The notes beneath the pieces are model-generated. The model ran no database searches. It was not told where the DNA came from and saw nothing but the letters and a program-made list of their open reading frames with translations. Positions 24,221 to 32,049 of a stretch of DNA of 64,000 nucleotides are shown piece after piece (the stretch's first letter is position 1; each line of letters opens with the position of its first letter). Position numbers and translations under genes: made by a program. The stretch comes from CAZCAQ01 sp964496905 (lineage in GTDB: Bacteria; Patescibacteriota; WWE3; UBA101185; UBA10185): contig CAZCAQ010000005.1 of assembly GCA_964496905.1 (NCBI GenBank), positions 1-64,000 of the forward strand, given 5' to 3'.

Positions 24221-24670
24221 TCAATGAATCTGGTGAAGTGATTTTATGTAATTTGCCGCCTGTAGAAAAATAGCTTTCTCGTCAGCATACGGAAGCAAAG
24301 TTAATATTTCATCAACAGAAAACCAGCCATGTTCTAAAATTTTATCCCAAGATCCTAATTTTTCGTTACCATTGAGCCTCAGCAAATAAAAATGTGTCTC
24401 TCCACACATGCCAGCACGTTCCGGTTTAGTTGAGTCGTAGATAAATCGATTTATCAAGTTAGTATTAATTATGGCTTCACTATTTATCTTTAATCCAATT
24501 TCCTCCTGAATTTCTCTGATTAATGTGTCTTCAAGCGAGTTATCTGAAGCTTCTTTTGCTCCACCTGGAAATGCCCAATAACCTTTTATATGTTTTAAGA
24601 GTAAAAATTTATATTCATCATTTTCTTGTTTGTATGGAATTGCTAACGCAGCGTAAATTGTATCGTCCAT
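24221..24670 (-). CDS. Nudix hydrolase
   Basis: 149 aa. The Nudix box is present as GGAKEASDNS...REIQEEIGL (residues about 38-63), with the REUxEExGU half canonical and the first Glu replaced by Asp/Asn, one residue longer than the consensus spacing. Members hydrolyse nucleoside diphosphates linked to another group; substrate unknown. It starts 19 nt after the CCA end of tRNA-Gly on the same strand, so it is probably read from the tRNA promoter, and ends 18 nt before the MFS start. Confidence 0.9.
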   Translation of the reverse strand: MDDTIYAALAIPYKQENDEYKFLLLKHIKGYWAFPGGAKEASDNSLEDTLIREIQEEIGLKINSEAIINTNLINRFIYDSTKPERAGMCGETHFYLLRLNGNEKLGSWDKILEHGWFSVDEILTLLPYADEKAIFLQAANYIKSLHQIH

Positions 24671-24689
24671 GACTTTTTGCTAGCTTTCT

Positions 24690-24764
24690 TGGAGCGGCGA
24701 ACGGGATTCGAACCCGTGACCTTCTCCTTGGAAGGGAGACATTCTACCACTGAACTACCGCCGC
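24690..24764 (-). tRNA. tRNA-Gly (anticodon TCC)
   Basis: Acceptor GCGGCGG pairs with TCGCCGC (one G-U), discriminator T, encoded CCA (24692-24690). Anticodon stem TCTCC/GGAGA with loop CTTCCAA gives TCC. T arm ACGGG-TTCGAAT-CCCGT. No palindrome cluster beside this tRNA. Confidence 0.95.
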
Positions 24765-24786
24765 ATAGCCTGCAAAGAATTATAGA

Positions 24787-25608
24787 CTACTCGGCCGCCT
24801 TTTCAAACACCATGCTGCCTGAGTCGTATGGGTACATTAAAACCAATTTAGAGACGTCTAGCATATACGACTCTATTTGGTTTAGAGCCTGAAAATACAC
24901 ATCTTCTTGGCTGCCTTCGCAAAACATTTTTGTTACAGCCATTGGTCCAAAGGCAATTTTGCCTCCTGAGGTGTAATAAGTTCCTGCTCCGTTATTGCAA
25001 TCAGTTGTAGTATTCATGTTCAAAGCATCTTCAAAAGTAAGTTTAAACTGCTTTGGATCATTTGGAGCTGTTCGCGTGCCATCGTTCATTAAGGTTTCTT
25101 TCCAATACCATGAGGAATTGCTTAAGTCGTTTTCATTTTTAGCTAATACAAGTCCTTCAGCCCCATAACCTTCTTGCTCTGGGTTTAACAGTACTAATGT
25201 ACCGTCATCTTGCTTATCAAAAGTTAAATCTTGAGGTACTTGTGCTCTTTCGCCATTTTTATCTACGAGTAAAACAGTTACAAAATCACCAGCTTCTGTA
25301 TATGTTCCCGACTCTACAACTTCGGGTTCGCCATTGGTAAACCTTGTAGTCAATTTGGCATCTGGCCTAGTTAAAGATAGCATTACCACTTTTTGACCAC
25401 CTGTCGCTGGTGCAATTGCGGTGTAGTTAACTTCCCTAATGTCTGGTTGTGGTTGAATTACATCTGTTGGCATTTGATTTGTATTTTTAAGTTCATCGGT
25501 AATTCTTGCTTGTTCGTTACTTCTTTGTGCAATATTTAAACCGATTAAAACTAGTCCAATTATAACTAAAGTAATTATTAATGCTTTATTAGAGGATGTT
25601 TTGTTCAT
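24787..25608 (-). CDS. Membrane-anchored NlpE-like / META-domain protein
   Basis: 273 aa. An N-terminal anchor (about residues 9-26) is followed by a beta-rich segment at about 60-160 with TRPDAKLTTRF...ESGTYTEAGD, resembling NlpE/copper-resistance lipoprotein repeats. The last ~110 residues are a META/HslJ-type domain (SSWYWKETLMNDG, KQFKLTFEDA, NNGAGTYYTSGGKI, KMFCEGSQEDVYFQAL). HslJ is linked to heat and novobiocin tolerance in E. coli; here an extracytoplasmic stress role is inference. GATAAA ends 6 nt before the ATG. Confidence 0.82.
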   Translation of the reverse strand: MNKTSSNKALIITLVIIGLVLIGLNIAQRSNEQARITDELKNTNQMPTDVIQPQPDIREVNYTAIAPATGGQKVVMLSLTRPDAKLTTRFTNGEPEVVESGTYTEAGDFVTVLLVDKNGERAQVPQDLTFDKQDDGTLVLLNPEQEGYGAEGLVLAKNENDLSNSSWYWKETLMNDGTRTAPNDPKQFKLTFEDALNMNTTTDCNNGAGTYYTSGGKIAFGPMAVTKMFCEGSQEDVYFQALNQIESYMLDVSKLVLMYPYDSGSMVFEKAAE

Positions 25609-25663
25609 AGGTCATTTATCGCTGTTTTTACAGCAACACATCTGTTCAAAACCATATTAGTAC

Positions 25664-26155
25664 TTACTCTAGGTTTTGTAAAATGCTTTTTCGCTTTTTT
25701 TCATACTCTTTTTTTGAAATGCGATTTCGGACTAATAATTCCTCTAGGCGTGATAAAGCTAGTTCTACAGAATCTAGTTCAAGTTCTGGGCTAGAAGGCC
25801 TTTTTGTCGAAATTGTCGTGTTTTGAGATTTTTCCTTAGAAAATGGGTTTTCCTTTAAATTGTGAATTTTGGAATCAATTATGCGTTTTGCCTGTTCAGC
25901 CTTTTTTTTAGGAACAAATTTAATAATTATGTCCTTAGTACCGCCTGTGTTAATTATTTCCAAAGTTGCAAAAATTATACCTTTTGTTAAATAAACTTGA
26001 GCTACATGATTGTATGAAATAGTAACTTCGGTAACGATGACAAACTTTTCTCTAGCTCTGTATACCATTTTGTTCTCGTAAATGTGCAGTTTGTGATGGA
26101 ACATTGTCCTGTTCATTGTTCGGCTAGCTTCTATTTCTAATAACTGGTGTGGCAT
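25664..26155 (-). CDS. Bacterial PH-like domain with C-terminal SHOCT motif
   Basis: 163 aa, soluble. Residues about 5-105 look like a bacterial pleckstrin-homology fold (LHIYENKMVYRARE, VTISYNHVAQVYLTKG, IIIKFVPKKKAEQAKRIID). After a linker, residues about 127-163 form a SHOCT-type helical motif (LSRLEELLVRNRISKKEYEKKRKSIL), common in small bacterial regulatory or membrane-associated oligomers. Function unknown. TATAAT ends exactly 6 nt before the ATG, one of the clearest leaderless starts in the window. Confidence 0.82.
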   Translation of the reverse strand: MPHQLLEIEASRTMNRTMFHHKLHIYENKMVYRAREKFVIVTEVTISYNHVAQVYLTKGIIFATLEIINTGGTKDIIIKFVPKKKAEQAKRIIDSKIHNLKENPFSKEKSQNTTISTKRPSSPELELDSVELALSRLEELLVRNRISKKEYEKKRKSILQNLE

Positions 26156-26161
26156 GTTGGT

Positions 26162-26167
26162 ATTATA
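26162..26167 (-). promoter_or_regulatory. -10 box TATAAT, leaderless start of PH-SHOCT gene
   Basis: TATAAT, 6 nt (ACCAAC), then the ATG at 26155. Confidence 0.65.
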
Positions 26168-26177
26168 TAGTAGTTTA

Positions 26178-26206
26178 TTGACGTGTGCGTGTAGGGATGG
26201 TATTTT
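26178..26206 (+). promoter_or_regulatory. Promoter of small SH3-like gene 1
   Basis: TTGACG (26178-26183), 17-nt spacer, TATTTT (26201-26206). Leader of about 20 nt with GAGG before the ATG at 26234. Confidence 0.65.
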
Positions 26207-26233
26207 CAGAAATCAACTTTAAGTGAGGTGAAT

Positions 26234-26473
26234 ATGTACGGTTGGCCTAGTAAAAAAAAGTTATTCTTCGAGCAAGGTGTTCCCACAGGCACCAGAGTAC
26301 GTTTATTGGAAGAAGTAAAGCTTGACGATTTCAATACGGTGATTCCTGAGGGTGACATTTGCAACGTCACAGGATTCGATTCGAGTACAGGGGTTTACAC
26401 TTTGGTCTTGAGCTTTCATGGGTATCAGCTAAAGCTTAAACTTTCCCGTGCACAGTTTTCTACCACGTTATAA
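26234..26473 (+). CDS. Small SH3-like barrel protein 1
   Basis: 79 aa from ATG 26234 (a GTG two codons upstream overlaps the Shine-Dalgarno GAGG and is less likely). Beta-rich: VPTGTRVRLLEEVKL, IPEGDICNVTGFDS, VYTLVLSFHGYQLKL. The pattern of a small SH3-like/KOW-type barrel, with glycines at turns, is shared loosely with the next small gene. No membrane segment. Function unknown. Own promoter and a following hairpin make it a single-gene unit. Confidence 0.7.
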   Translation: MYGWPSKKKLFFEQGVPTGTRVRLLEEVKLDDFNTVIPEGDICNVTGFDSSTGVYTLVLSFHGYQLKLKLSRAQFSTTL

Positions 26474-26480
26474 CCAAGAC

Positions 26481-26509
26481 AGGGGGTAATATGTTGCCAA
26501 CTACCCCCT
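26481..26509 (+). terminator. Hairpin after SH3-like gene 1
   Basis: AGGGGGTA / TACCCCCT, an 8-bp perfect stem with a 13-nt loop, followed by a T-rich but broken tract (TAGTTCTTTCT). Probably a terminator. Confidence 0.6.
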
Positions 26510-26531
26510 TAGTTCTTTCTAAATTTCTTAC

Positions 26532-26560
26532 TTTACACATTTACCTCAATTTAGTAATAT
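26532..26560 (+). promoter_or_regulatory. Promoter of small SH3-like gene 2
   Basis: TTTACA (26532-26537), 17-nt spacer, TAATAT (26555-26560). Leader of about 34 nt before the ATG at 26601. Confidence 0.6.
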
Positions 26561-26600
26561 TCAGGTCCAAAATCCTTTCGTAAAAACTAATGGAGGATAT

Positions 26601-26765
26601 ATGCCTAGAATAGCTGAGAGGGTAACTTTGACCAAGCCGTTCAGTCCATACTTACCAACTGGAAGTTCAGGAACAGTGCAGAGGCTGGATTACCTGAATG
26701 AGAAAGTTTATGTGCACTTCGACAACGGTCAAATATGCTGGGTTGGCAAAGATTTCTTTAAATAA
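26601..26765 (+). CDS. Small SH3-like barrel protein 2 (54 aa)
   Basis: A 54-residue frame: MPRIAERVTLTKPF..., then PTGSSGTVQRLDYLNEKV and YVHFDNGQICWVGKDFF. It is too short for most gene callers, but the Shine-Dalgarno TGGAGG lies 6-7 nt before the ATG and a promoter is upstream. The GTV...V.V.FDNG pattern fits a single SH3-like barrel, as in the preceding 79-aa gene. Function unknown; perhaps a small nucleic-acid or protein-binding adaptor. Confidence 0.7.
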   Translation: MPRIAERVTLTKPFSPYLPTGSSGTVQRLDYLNEKVYVHFDNGQICWVGKDFFK

Positions 26766-26839
26766 TGCTCATGCCCTCCACAGAACCAAAAGTTCTTGTT
26801 TCAACACAAGAGATTTTTTTTTGCACTTTTCACCCATGA

Positions 26840-26845
26840 TATACT
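26840..26845 (+). promoter_or_regulatory. -10 box TATACT, leaderless start of trxB
   Basis: TATACT followed by 7 nt and the ATG at 26853. It shows that the in-frame ATG-like codons further upstream are not used. Confidence 0.6.
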
Positions 26846-26852
26846 TTGTATT

Positions 26853-27788
26853 ATGTTGGACGTAATAATAATTGGATCTGGCCCTGCAGGCCTTACAGCA
26901 GCTATTTATACTGCGCGAGCAAGTCTTTCTACACTAGTAATTGCCGGAAATCCTAGTGGTGGCCAGTTAATGCTCACTACTGAGGTTGAAAACTTTCCCG
27001 GCTTTCCAGACGGAATTATGGGTCCAGCACTTATCTCAAACATGCGCGCACAAGCTCAACGTTTTGGAGTTGAATTTGTTGACGAAAATGTAGTAGCACT
27101 AGCAGGAGATCACAAAAAGGGTTTTACCATTTTAACTACCGATACATCTAAAACTTACTCAGCAAAGACACTCATAGTTGCGACTGGCGCAGATGCTAAA
27201 TGGTTAAATATTGAAAGCGAGCAAAAACTTCGTGGCAAAGGTGTTTCAGCCTGTGCTACTTGTGACGGCTTCTTTTTTAAAAACAAAGTTGTTGCAGTAG
27301 TTGGTGGAGGTGATGCCGCTATGGAAGAAGCAGACTTTTTAACTAAATTTGCAACAAAAGTATATGTTTTGGTGCGTGGCGATAAAGAGGCATTAAAAGC
27401 AAGTAAAATTATGCAGGAGCGTGCTTTTAAAAACCCTAAAATTGAATTTAAATTTCAAACTCAGATTCATGAAGTACTTGGAACCGATTCTGTAACTGGG
27501 TTATCAATAAAAAACTCCAAAACCGATGAAATTTCAACTATGGATGATGTCCAGGGCCTTTTTGTCGCAATTGGGCATACACCTGCAACTAAGTTTTTGC
27601 AAGGATTTGTAGAACTAGACCACTTAGGCTACTTAAAAGTAAAAAACAGCACTATAACTTCAAAAAAAGGCGTTTTTGCCGCAGGGGATGTTTTAGATTA
27701 CAGATATCGGCAAGCAATTACAGCTGCCGGCATGGGTTGTATGGCAGCTTTGGATGCAGAAAAGTTTTTAGCTGAACAATCCAGTTAA
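26853..27788 (+). CDS. trxB: Thioredoxin reductase-like flavoprotein
   Basis: 311 aa from ATG 26853, the usual TrxB length; the frame is open 19 codons further upstream but that part contains the promoter. FAD motif IIGSGPAGLTAA at the very start, redox-active CATC, NADPH motif VVGGGDAAMEEA, and the C-terminal FAD motif GVFAAGDVLDY. It reduces thioredoxin with NADPH. No thioredoxin gene lies beside it. The C39-like gene follows after 5 nt, so the two form an operon. Confidence 0.95.
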   Translation: MLDVIIIGSGPAGLTAAIYTARASLSTLVIAGNPSGGQLMLTTEVENFPGFPDGIMGPALISNMRAQAQRFGVEFVDENVVALAGDHKKGFTILTTDTSKTYSAKTLIVATGADAKWLNIESEQKLRGKGVSACATCDGFFFKNKVVAVVGGGDAAMEEADFLTKFATKVYVLVRGDKEALKASKIMQERAFKNPKIEFKFQTQIHEVLGTDSVTGLSIKNSKTDEISTMDDVQGLFVAIGHTPATKFLQGFVELDHLGYLKVKNSTITSKKGVFAAGDVLDYRYRQAITAAGMGCMAALDAEKFLAEQSS

Positions 27789-27793
27789 CTTAA

Positions 27794-28315
27794 ATGCGCT
27801 TTTTTAAACAAACTACCGATGATTCTTGTCAGATAAATGCAATCCAAACTGTTTTAAGTTACTACGGTAAGGATCTTTCACACAAGGAGCTTATGCAAGC
27901 ATTACCAAAGCATAGTTTTGGCAATTTTATTACTGAACTGGGACTTTTTTTGGAAACTCAAGGACTTTCAACTACATTACTGTCAAACCAGAATAACAGT
28001 AACATACCTATTAATGCAGCTTTTTTGCAAAGTCTAAGTGCATATAAAAAAGCTGGAAAATTTATAGATATGGTTCCAAACGAGGCACTAATTAAAGACA
28101 CCCCTATTCTTGTTAACGTAGATTGGTACAAGATTAAAAATAAGAGTAAACCTCCTGAAGCACACTATGTGGTACTACTTAAAAAACACACTGATCTTTG
28201 GCTTTTTGATGGTAGCAACTACAACAAACCGGTTAAAACCAGTTTTGATCATATCTTAAGCGCTTCAACAAAAATAAATAAAAAGCGAGATAATGGTATG
28301 TGGCTATATGTTTAG
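27794..28315 (+). CDS. Peptidase C39-like protein
   Basis: 173 aa, no signal peptide. Catalytic triad of the C39-like papain fold is visible: Cys in DDSCQINAIQTVLSYYGK (residue 11-12), His in AHYVVLLKK (about 116), Asp in LFDGSNYN (about 130). In bacteriocin transporters this domain cuts double-Gly leaders; here it is free-standing and cytoplasmic, so the substrate is unknown. Five nucleotides after trxB, same strand, probably co-transcribed. Confidence 0.82.
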   Translation: MRFFKQTTDDSCQINAIQTVLSYYGKDLSHKELMQALPKHSFGNFITELGLFLETQGLSTTLLSNQNNSNIPINAAFLQSLSAYKKAGKFIDMVPNEALIKDTPILVNVDWYKIKNKSKPPEAHYVVLLKKHTDLWLFDGSNYNKPVKTSFDHILSASTKINKKRDNGMWLYV

Positions 28316-28345
28316 ATAACGCTTGGAACTTGTTTAGTGCAACGT

Positions 28346-29239
28346 TTACTCTTTAACCTTGTATTTACGAGTAATTCTGTCAAAAAGTTTTCCTGCAAGA
28401 TAAATCAGTACAAAACCTATAAATACAACCGGTGCAAAAACAACTGCCCAAATTACAGCAGAGCCAATAAATCTAACAAACAAATTTAATGCCCTTACCG
28501 CATTTTTAAACACTTTTTCTGGTGACCAACCATCTTCCGGACTGTATGGAAGCGCGTATTCGTCTGTTTGAAGGTCAACTGTAACTAAAACCGTTGCTCC
28601 GGCCTCTTCTAAGTAAGCTGCCTGGCCTTTAGCGTAATCAATTTGCTCTTGAATCTGATTCATTTGAATTGCAATATCGGCAATATCTTTAGCAGTTGTA
28701 GCTTTAGTTTGAGATTGTCTTAAAAGCGCCATGGTTTCTTCTAAACTAGTGATTCGAGCTTGCGCATCATAATATTGAGCAGTAATGTCTTGGCCGGTTT
28801 CAGAAACGCTTAATACGTTTAAAGCGTTACTTCTAACAAATTCCATAAATTCAGACTTTTTATCTCTTGGAATTCTAACGCTAATGTATCCTGTACCGCC
28901 TTCAGTAGGTCTACTTTCGTTCTTTGAAACTACAAAACCTCCTAATGAAGCTGTTTTGTCTTGAATTTGGCTCATTAACGGATTTACACTTTTTACATAT
29001 ATTGAAATTGAGGTATCCAGTGTGCTCATGCGATTTTCAGGAGGAATACCCATTGAACCGCCCATGCCTCCAATTGGTGATGAAATTGCCATATCTGCAC
29101 TGCTTATTCCACCAGGTAATGTTTTGTATGCCATTTCGTTAACAAACGGCCGTATGTAGTTATTTCTTAAGAAAAAGGAAGCAAATAAAAATACTCCAAT
29201 TGTATACAGGATAAAAATAAAAAGCTTTTTCTTGCTCAT
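28346..29239 (-). CDS. DUF4349 membrane protein
   Basis: 297 aa. An N-terminal membrane segment (5-24), an extracytoplasmic region with the DUF4349 pattern (SISIYVKSVNPLMSQIQDK, GGFVVSKNESR, GYISVRIPRDKK, a coiled coil about 165-205, then EEAGATVLVTVDLQTDE), and a C-terminal membrane segment (about 262-285). This family of lipoprotein-like sensors is of unknown function. TAAAAT ends 7 nt before the ATG. Convergent with the C39-like gene. Confidence 0.87.
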   Translation of the reverse strand: MSKKKLFIFILYTIGVFLFASFFLRNNYIRPFVNEMAYKTLPGGISSADMAISSPIGGMGGSMGIPPENRMSTLDTSISIYVKSVNPLMSQIQDKTASLGGFVVSKNESRPTEGGTGYISVRIPRDKKSEFMEFVRSNALNVLSVSETGQDITAQYYDAQARITSLEETMALLRQSQTKATTAKDIADIAIQMNQIQEQIDYAKGQAAYLEEAGATVLVTVDLQTDEYALPYSPEDGWSPEKVFKNAVRALNLFVRFIGSAVIWAVVFAPVVFIGFVLIYLAGKLFDRITRKYKVKE

Positions 29240-29275
29240 TGTTATTATTTTACTATTTTAACGCAACTTTGCAAC

Positions 29276-29881
29276 TTATGTCTGATAAAATTGTTGAACT
29301 TTTGTCCAGTTAACTACATTCCACCATTCTTTAATGTAATCTGCCCTCTTGTTTTGATATTTTAAGTAATAAGCGTGTTCCCAAACATCTAAACCCAATA
29401 ATACGCTAATGGTAAAATCTTCCATTTTAGGGTTATCCTGGTTAGCGGTTGAAACTATTTCAAGCTTATCGCCCTTTTTTATTAGCCAAACCCAACCGCT
29501 TCCAAATCGGCCTAGTCCAGCAGCAGCAAATTTGTCTTGAAAAGATTCTAAAGTTTCAAAGCTCTGTTCAAGTGCCGCCAAAAAATCTCCTTCAGGTTTT
29601 TTATAATCTGGACTCATAAACTGCCAAAATAAAGAATGGTTATAATGCCCTCCCCCGTTGTTTTTTACTGCAGTTTGAACTTCAGCAGGCAAAGTGCTTA
29701 TTGATGTAATTAAGGCCTCAATACTCATATTTTGTAAATCTGGGTAATTTTCTAAGGCTTTATTTAAATTTGTAATATAAGTCTGATGATGCTTTGAATG
29801 GTGAATTTCCATTGTTTGCGAATCAATAAACGGTTCTAATGAATTATAGTCATAACTTAGTTTTGGAAGTTCAAATGGCAT
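29276..29881 (-). CDS. sod: Iron/manganese superoxide dismutase
   Basis: 201 aa from ATG 29881, chosen because AAGGAG lies 6 nt upstream and the protein then begins MPFELPKLSYDY, like other family members. Metal ligands: His27 in MEIHHSKHHQTY, His in GGHYNHSLFW, Asp and His in DVWEHAYYLKYQNKR. It converts superoxide to peroxide in the cytoplasm (no signal peptide). Fe versus Mn preference cannot be read safely. Divergent from the GT2 gene, with the two starts 31 bp apart. Confidence 0.96.
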   Translation of the reverse strand: MPFELPKLSYDYNSLEPFIDSQTMEIHHSKHHQTYITNLNKALENYPDLQNMSIEALITSISTLPAEVQTAVKNNGGGHYNHSLFWQFMSPDYKKPEGDFLAALEQSFETLESFQDKFAAAGLGRFGSGWVWLIKKGDKLEIVSTANQDNPKMEDFTISVLLGLDVWEHAYYLKYQNKRADYIKEWWNVVNWTKVQQFYQT

Positions 29882-29898
29882 ATTTAGCTCCTTTTCTT

Positions 29899-29904
29899 TA
29901 TAAT
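29899..29904 (+). promoter_or_regulatory. -10 box TATAAT, leaderless start of GT2
   Basis: TATAAT, 7 nt (CAGTTAA), then the ATG at 29912. It overlaps the leader of the divergent sod gene. Confidence 0.62.
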
Positions 29905-29911
29905 CAGTTAA

Positions 29912-30823
29912 ATGCAAAAAGTCAGTGTACTTATTACTAATTATAATACAAAGGATACACTTCGTGAATGCCTTTTAAATTTGCTCACCAATAATTATGA
30001 AAATCTTGAGGTTATATTGTTTGATAACGCTTCACCAGATGGCTCGGCAGAGATGGTTAAAGTTGAATTTCCAAGAGTCTTATTAATTGCGAGTGCGCAA
30101 AACAAGGGAATTGCCTTTGGTAATAATAAAAGTTTTGATCTTGCAACTGGAGATTATATCTTATACATAGGTTCTGACGCATTTCCAACTAAAGAAGTAT
30201 TTTTAGGCATGATTGAGTACATGAATGACAATCCACAGGTTGGATTAGCTACGGCAAAGCTTGTCACAAAAAACGGGCAGCTTGATATGGATGCACATCG
30301 TGGTTTTCCAACTCCGTGGACTGCAGCGACCCATTTTTCTAGACTAAATAGAGTTTTTAAAAAAAGTAGAACATTTAATCAATATTACCGAGAATATGAG
30401 GATTTTAGTCAACCGCACGAAATTGATGCTTGTATCTCTCATTTTATGTTTGTTCGTAAATCGGTAGTAACACAAATAAATGGTTGGGATGAAGATTATT
30501 TTGTTTTTGGTGAAGATATAGACTTTTGTTATCGTATTAAAGAAGCTGGTTACAAAATTATGTATTTACCTCAATTTGAAGTTTTACATTATAAAGGAAC
30601 GAGCGTTGGAATTCGTAAGACATCGTCAGCTATTAGCAGAGCTAGTCTTGAGACAAAAGTTAAAATGACACAAGCTCAAACAAATGCAATGCGGATCTTT
30701 TATAAAAAACATTACTCAAAAAAATACCCTAAAATACTTACTGGAATAATAATTGGTAGCATTGCTATTTTGGCAAGCACGCGTATTGCTAGTTTAAAGA
30801 TCAAAAATCGAAATGCAAAGTAA
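29912..30823 (+). CDS. GT2-family glycosyltransferase
   Basis: 303 aa. GT-A fold with VLITNYNTKDTLRECL, FDNASPDGSAEMV, metal-binding region YIGSDAF (variant of DxD), and the acceptor part EDYFVFGEDIDFCYRIKEAGYKI, LHYKGTS. This resembles rhamnosyl/polysaccharide GT2 enzymes. A hydrophobic C-terminal segment (about 273-292) anchors it to the membrane. It probably builds a surface glycan. Its end overlaps the start of the flavoprotein gene by 11 nt. Confidence 0.9.
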   Translation: MQKVSVLITNYNTKDTLRECLLNLLTNNYENLEVILFDNASPDGSAEMVKVEFPRVLLIASAQNKGIAFGNNKSFDLATGDYILYIGSDAFPTKEVFLGMIEYMNDNPQVGLATAKLVTKNGQLDMDAHRGFPTPWTAATHFSRLNRVFKKSRTFNQYYREYEDFSQPHEIDACISHFMFVRKSVVTQINGWDEDYFVFGEDIDFCYRIKEAGYKIMYLPQFEVLHYKGTSVGIRKTSSAISRASLETKVKMTQAQTNAMRIFYKKHYSKKYPKILTGIIIGSIAILASTRIASLKIKNRNAK

Positions 30824-32027
30824 AAATAAACCAAAAGGCATTAAGGTCGCAATTATAGGAGGTGGGTTTGGTGGTATCGAAGTTTTTAAAGATTTGCAAT
30901 CTGATCTTCCTAAAAATTCTCAAGTAACAATTTTTAATGATAGAACTGACTTTATTTTTACTCCGCTTTTACACGAAGCAGCTACAGGAGGTGTTAATTT
31001 AACAAATATTGCAGCACCAATTCGTAGTTTTATAAAATCAAAAAATGCTGAATTCGTTCATGCGTATGTAAATGAAATTGATACACAATCAAAAATAATT
31101 AAAACGGCAACTTGTTCTTTTGAATACGACTATTTAGTTATAGCCACTGGTTCTGTATCAAACACACGCGATTTAAAGGGAGCCAACGATAATAGTCATT
31201 TTTTAAAAACAGTCGAAGATTCTGTAAGACTTAGAAAAAGCATTTTAGAAACATTAGAAAAATATTCTCAACTTGAAGAGCCAAATCTAGTTAAGTTTAC
31301 AGTGATAGGTGGAGGGTCTACAGGAGTTGAATTAGCGCTGGAAATTGATGAGTATATTAGGTATACGCTGTCGAAGTACTACAAGTGCTCTCAATTGCTT
31401 GAAGACTTTGAAGTATTTATAGTGTGTCCTTCAGAACAGGTCTTAATTGGTCTTGATGGTTCCATTAGAAAAGAAGCAATGTGCAGACTGAATAAATCAA
31501 AAGTTAAGCTAAAAATGAGTAGATTAGTTACAGAAGTTGGCCCAAATTACGTAATTACAGATAAAAATGAAAAAATTGTTTCAAGTGTAATAGTTTGGTG
31601 TGGTGGAGTTGAAGTCTCAATACCTCAAATTTTGAACATTACTAAAGTGCAAGCACAAAATACACTTAATTCTCCAACTCACCCAGAAATTTTCTTTTTA
31701 GGTGATTGTGTAAATTATGGAACTAGTGTGCCGATGGACGCACAAGCGGCTGTAAAACAAGCAAAAATAGTTTCCAAGAATATAACGGCCCTTATAAGCG
31801 GTAGTAAACTAACTGCATTTTCTTATAAATCATCAGGAACCTTGGTTTCCTTGGGAAGATGGCATGCTGCCGGAAAGATTGGTCCTTTTTTTATAAAAGG
31901 CCCTGTTGCTTGGTGGATATGGAGAACTATTTATTTATTCAAGTTCCCATTGCGCCCAAAACGCATAAAAATTGCAATAGATTGGACTGTCGCCATTTTT
32001 TCTGGTCGAGATATATCCAATGTTTAG
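30813..32027 (+). CDS. Type II NADH dehydrogenase-like flavoprotein
   Basis: 404 aa. FAD motif VAIIGGGFGGIEVFKDL, second dinucleotide motif TVIGGGSTGVELALEI (about 161-176), and FFLGDCVNYG near 294. C-terminal hydrophobic segments (GPVAWWIWRTIYLFKF) suggest membrane attachment as in NDH-2. These oxidise NADH and pass electrons to quinone without pumping protons. No terminal oxidase is visible in the window. Translationally coupled to the GT2 gene by an 11-nt overlap; the DsbA-like gene follows after 22 nt. Confidence 0.88.
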   Translation: MQSKNKPKGIKVAIIGGGFGGIEVFKDLQSDLPKNSQVTIFNDRTDFIFTPLLHEAATGGVNLTNIAAPIRSFIKSKNAEFVHAYVNEIDTQSKIIKTATCSFEYDYLVIATGSVSNTRDLKGANDNSHFLKTVEDSVRLRKSILETLEKYSQLEEPNLVKFTVIGGGSTGVELALEIDEYIRYTLSKYYKCSQLLEDFEVFIVCPSEQVLIGLDGSIRKEAMCRLNKSKVKLKMSRLVTEVGPNYVITDKNEKIVSSVIVWCGGVEVSIPQILNITKVQAQNTLNSPTHPEIFFLGDCVNYGTSVPMDAQAAVKQAKIVSKNITALISGSKLTAFSYKSSGTLVSLGRWHAAGKIGPFFIKGPVAWWIWRTIYLFKFPLRPKRIKIAIDWTVAIFSGRDISNV

Positions 32028-32036
32028 CTAATACTG

Positions 32037-32042
32037 TAGAAT
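32037..32042 (+). promoter_or_regulatory. -10 box TAGAAT, leaderless start of DsbA-like gene
   Basis: TAGAAT, 7 nt (ATCCTGC), then the ATG at 32050. Confidence 0.45.
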
Positions 32043-32049
32043 ATCCTGC

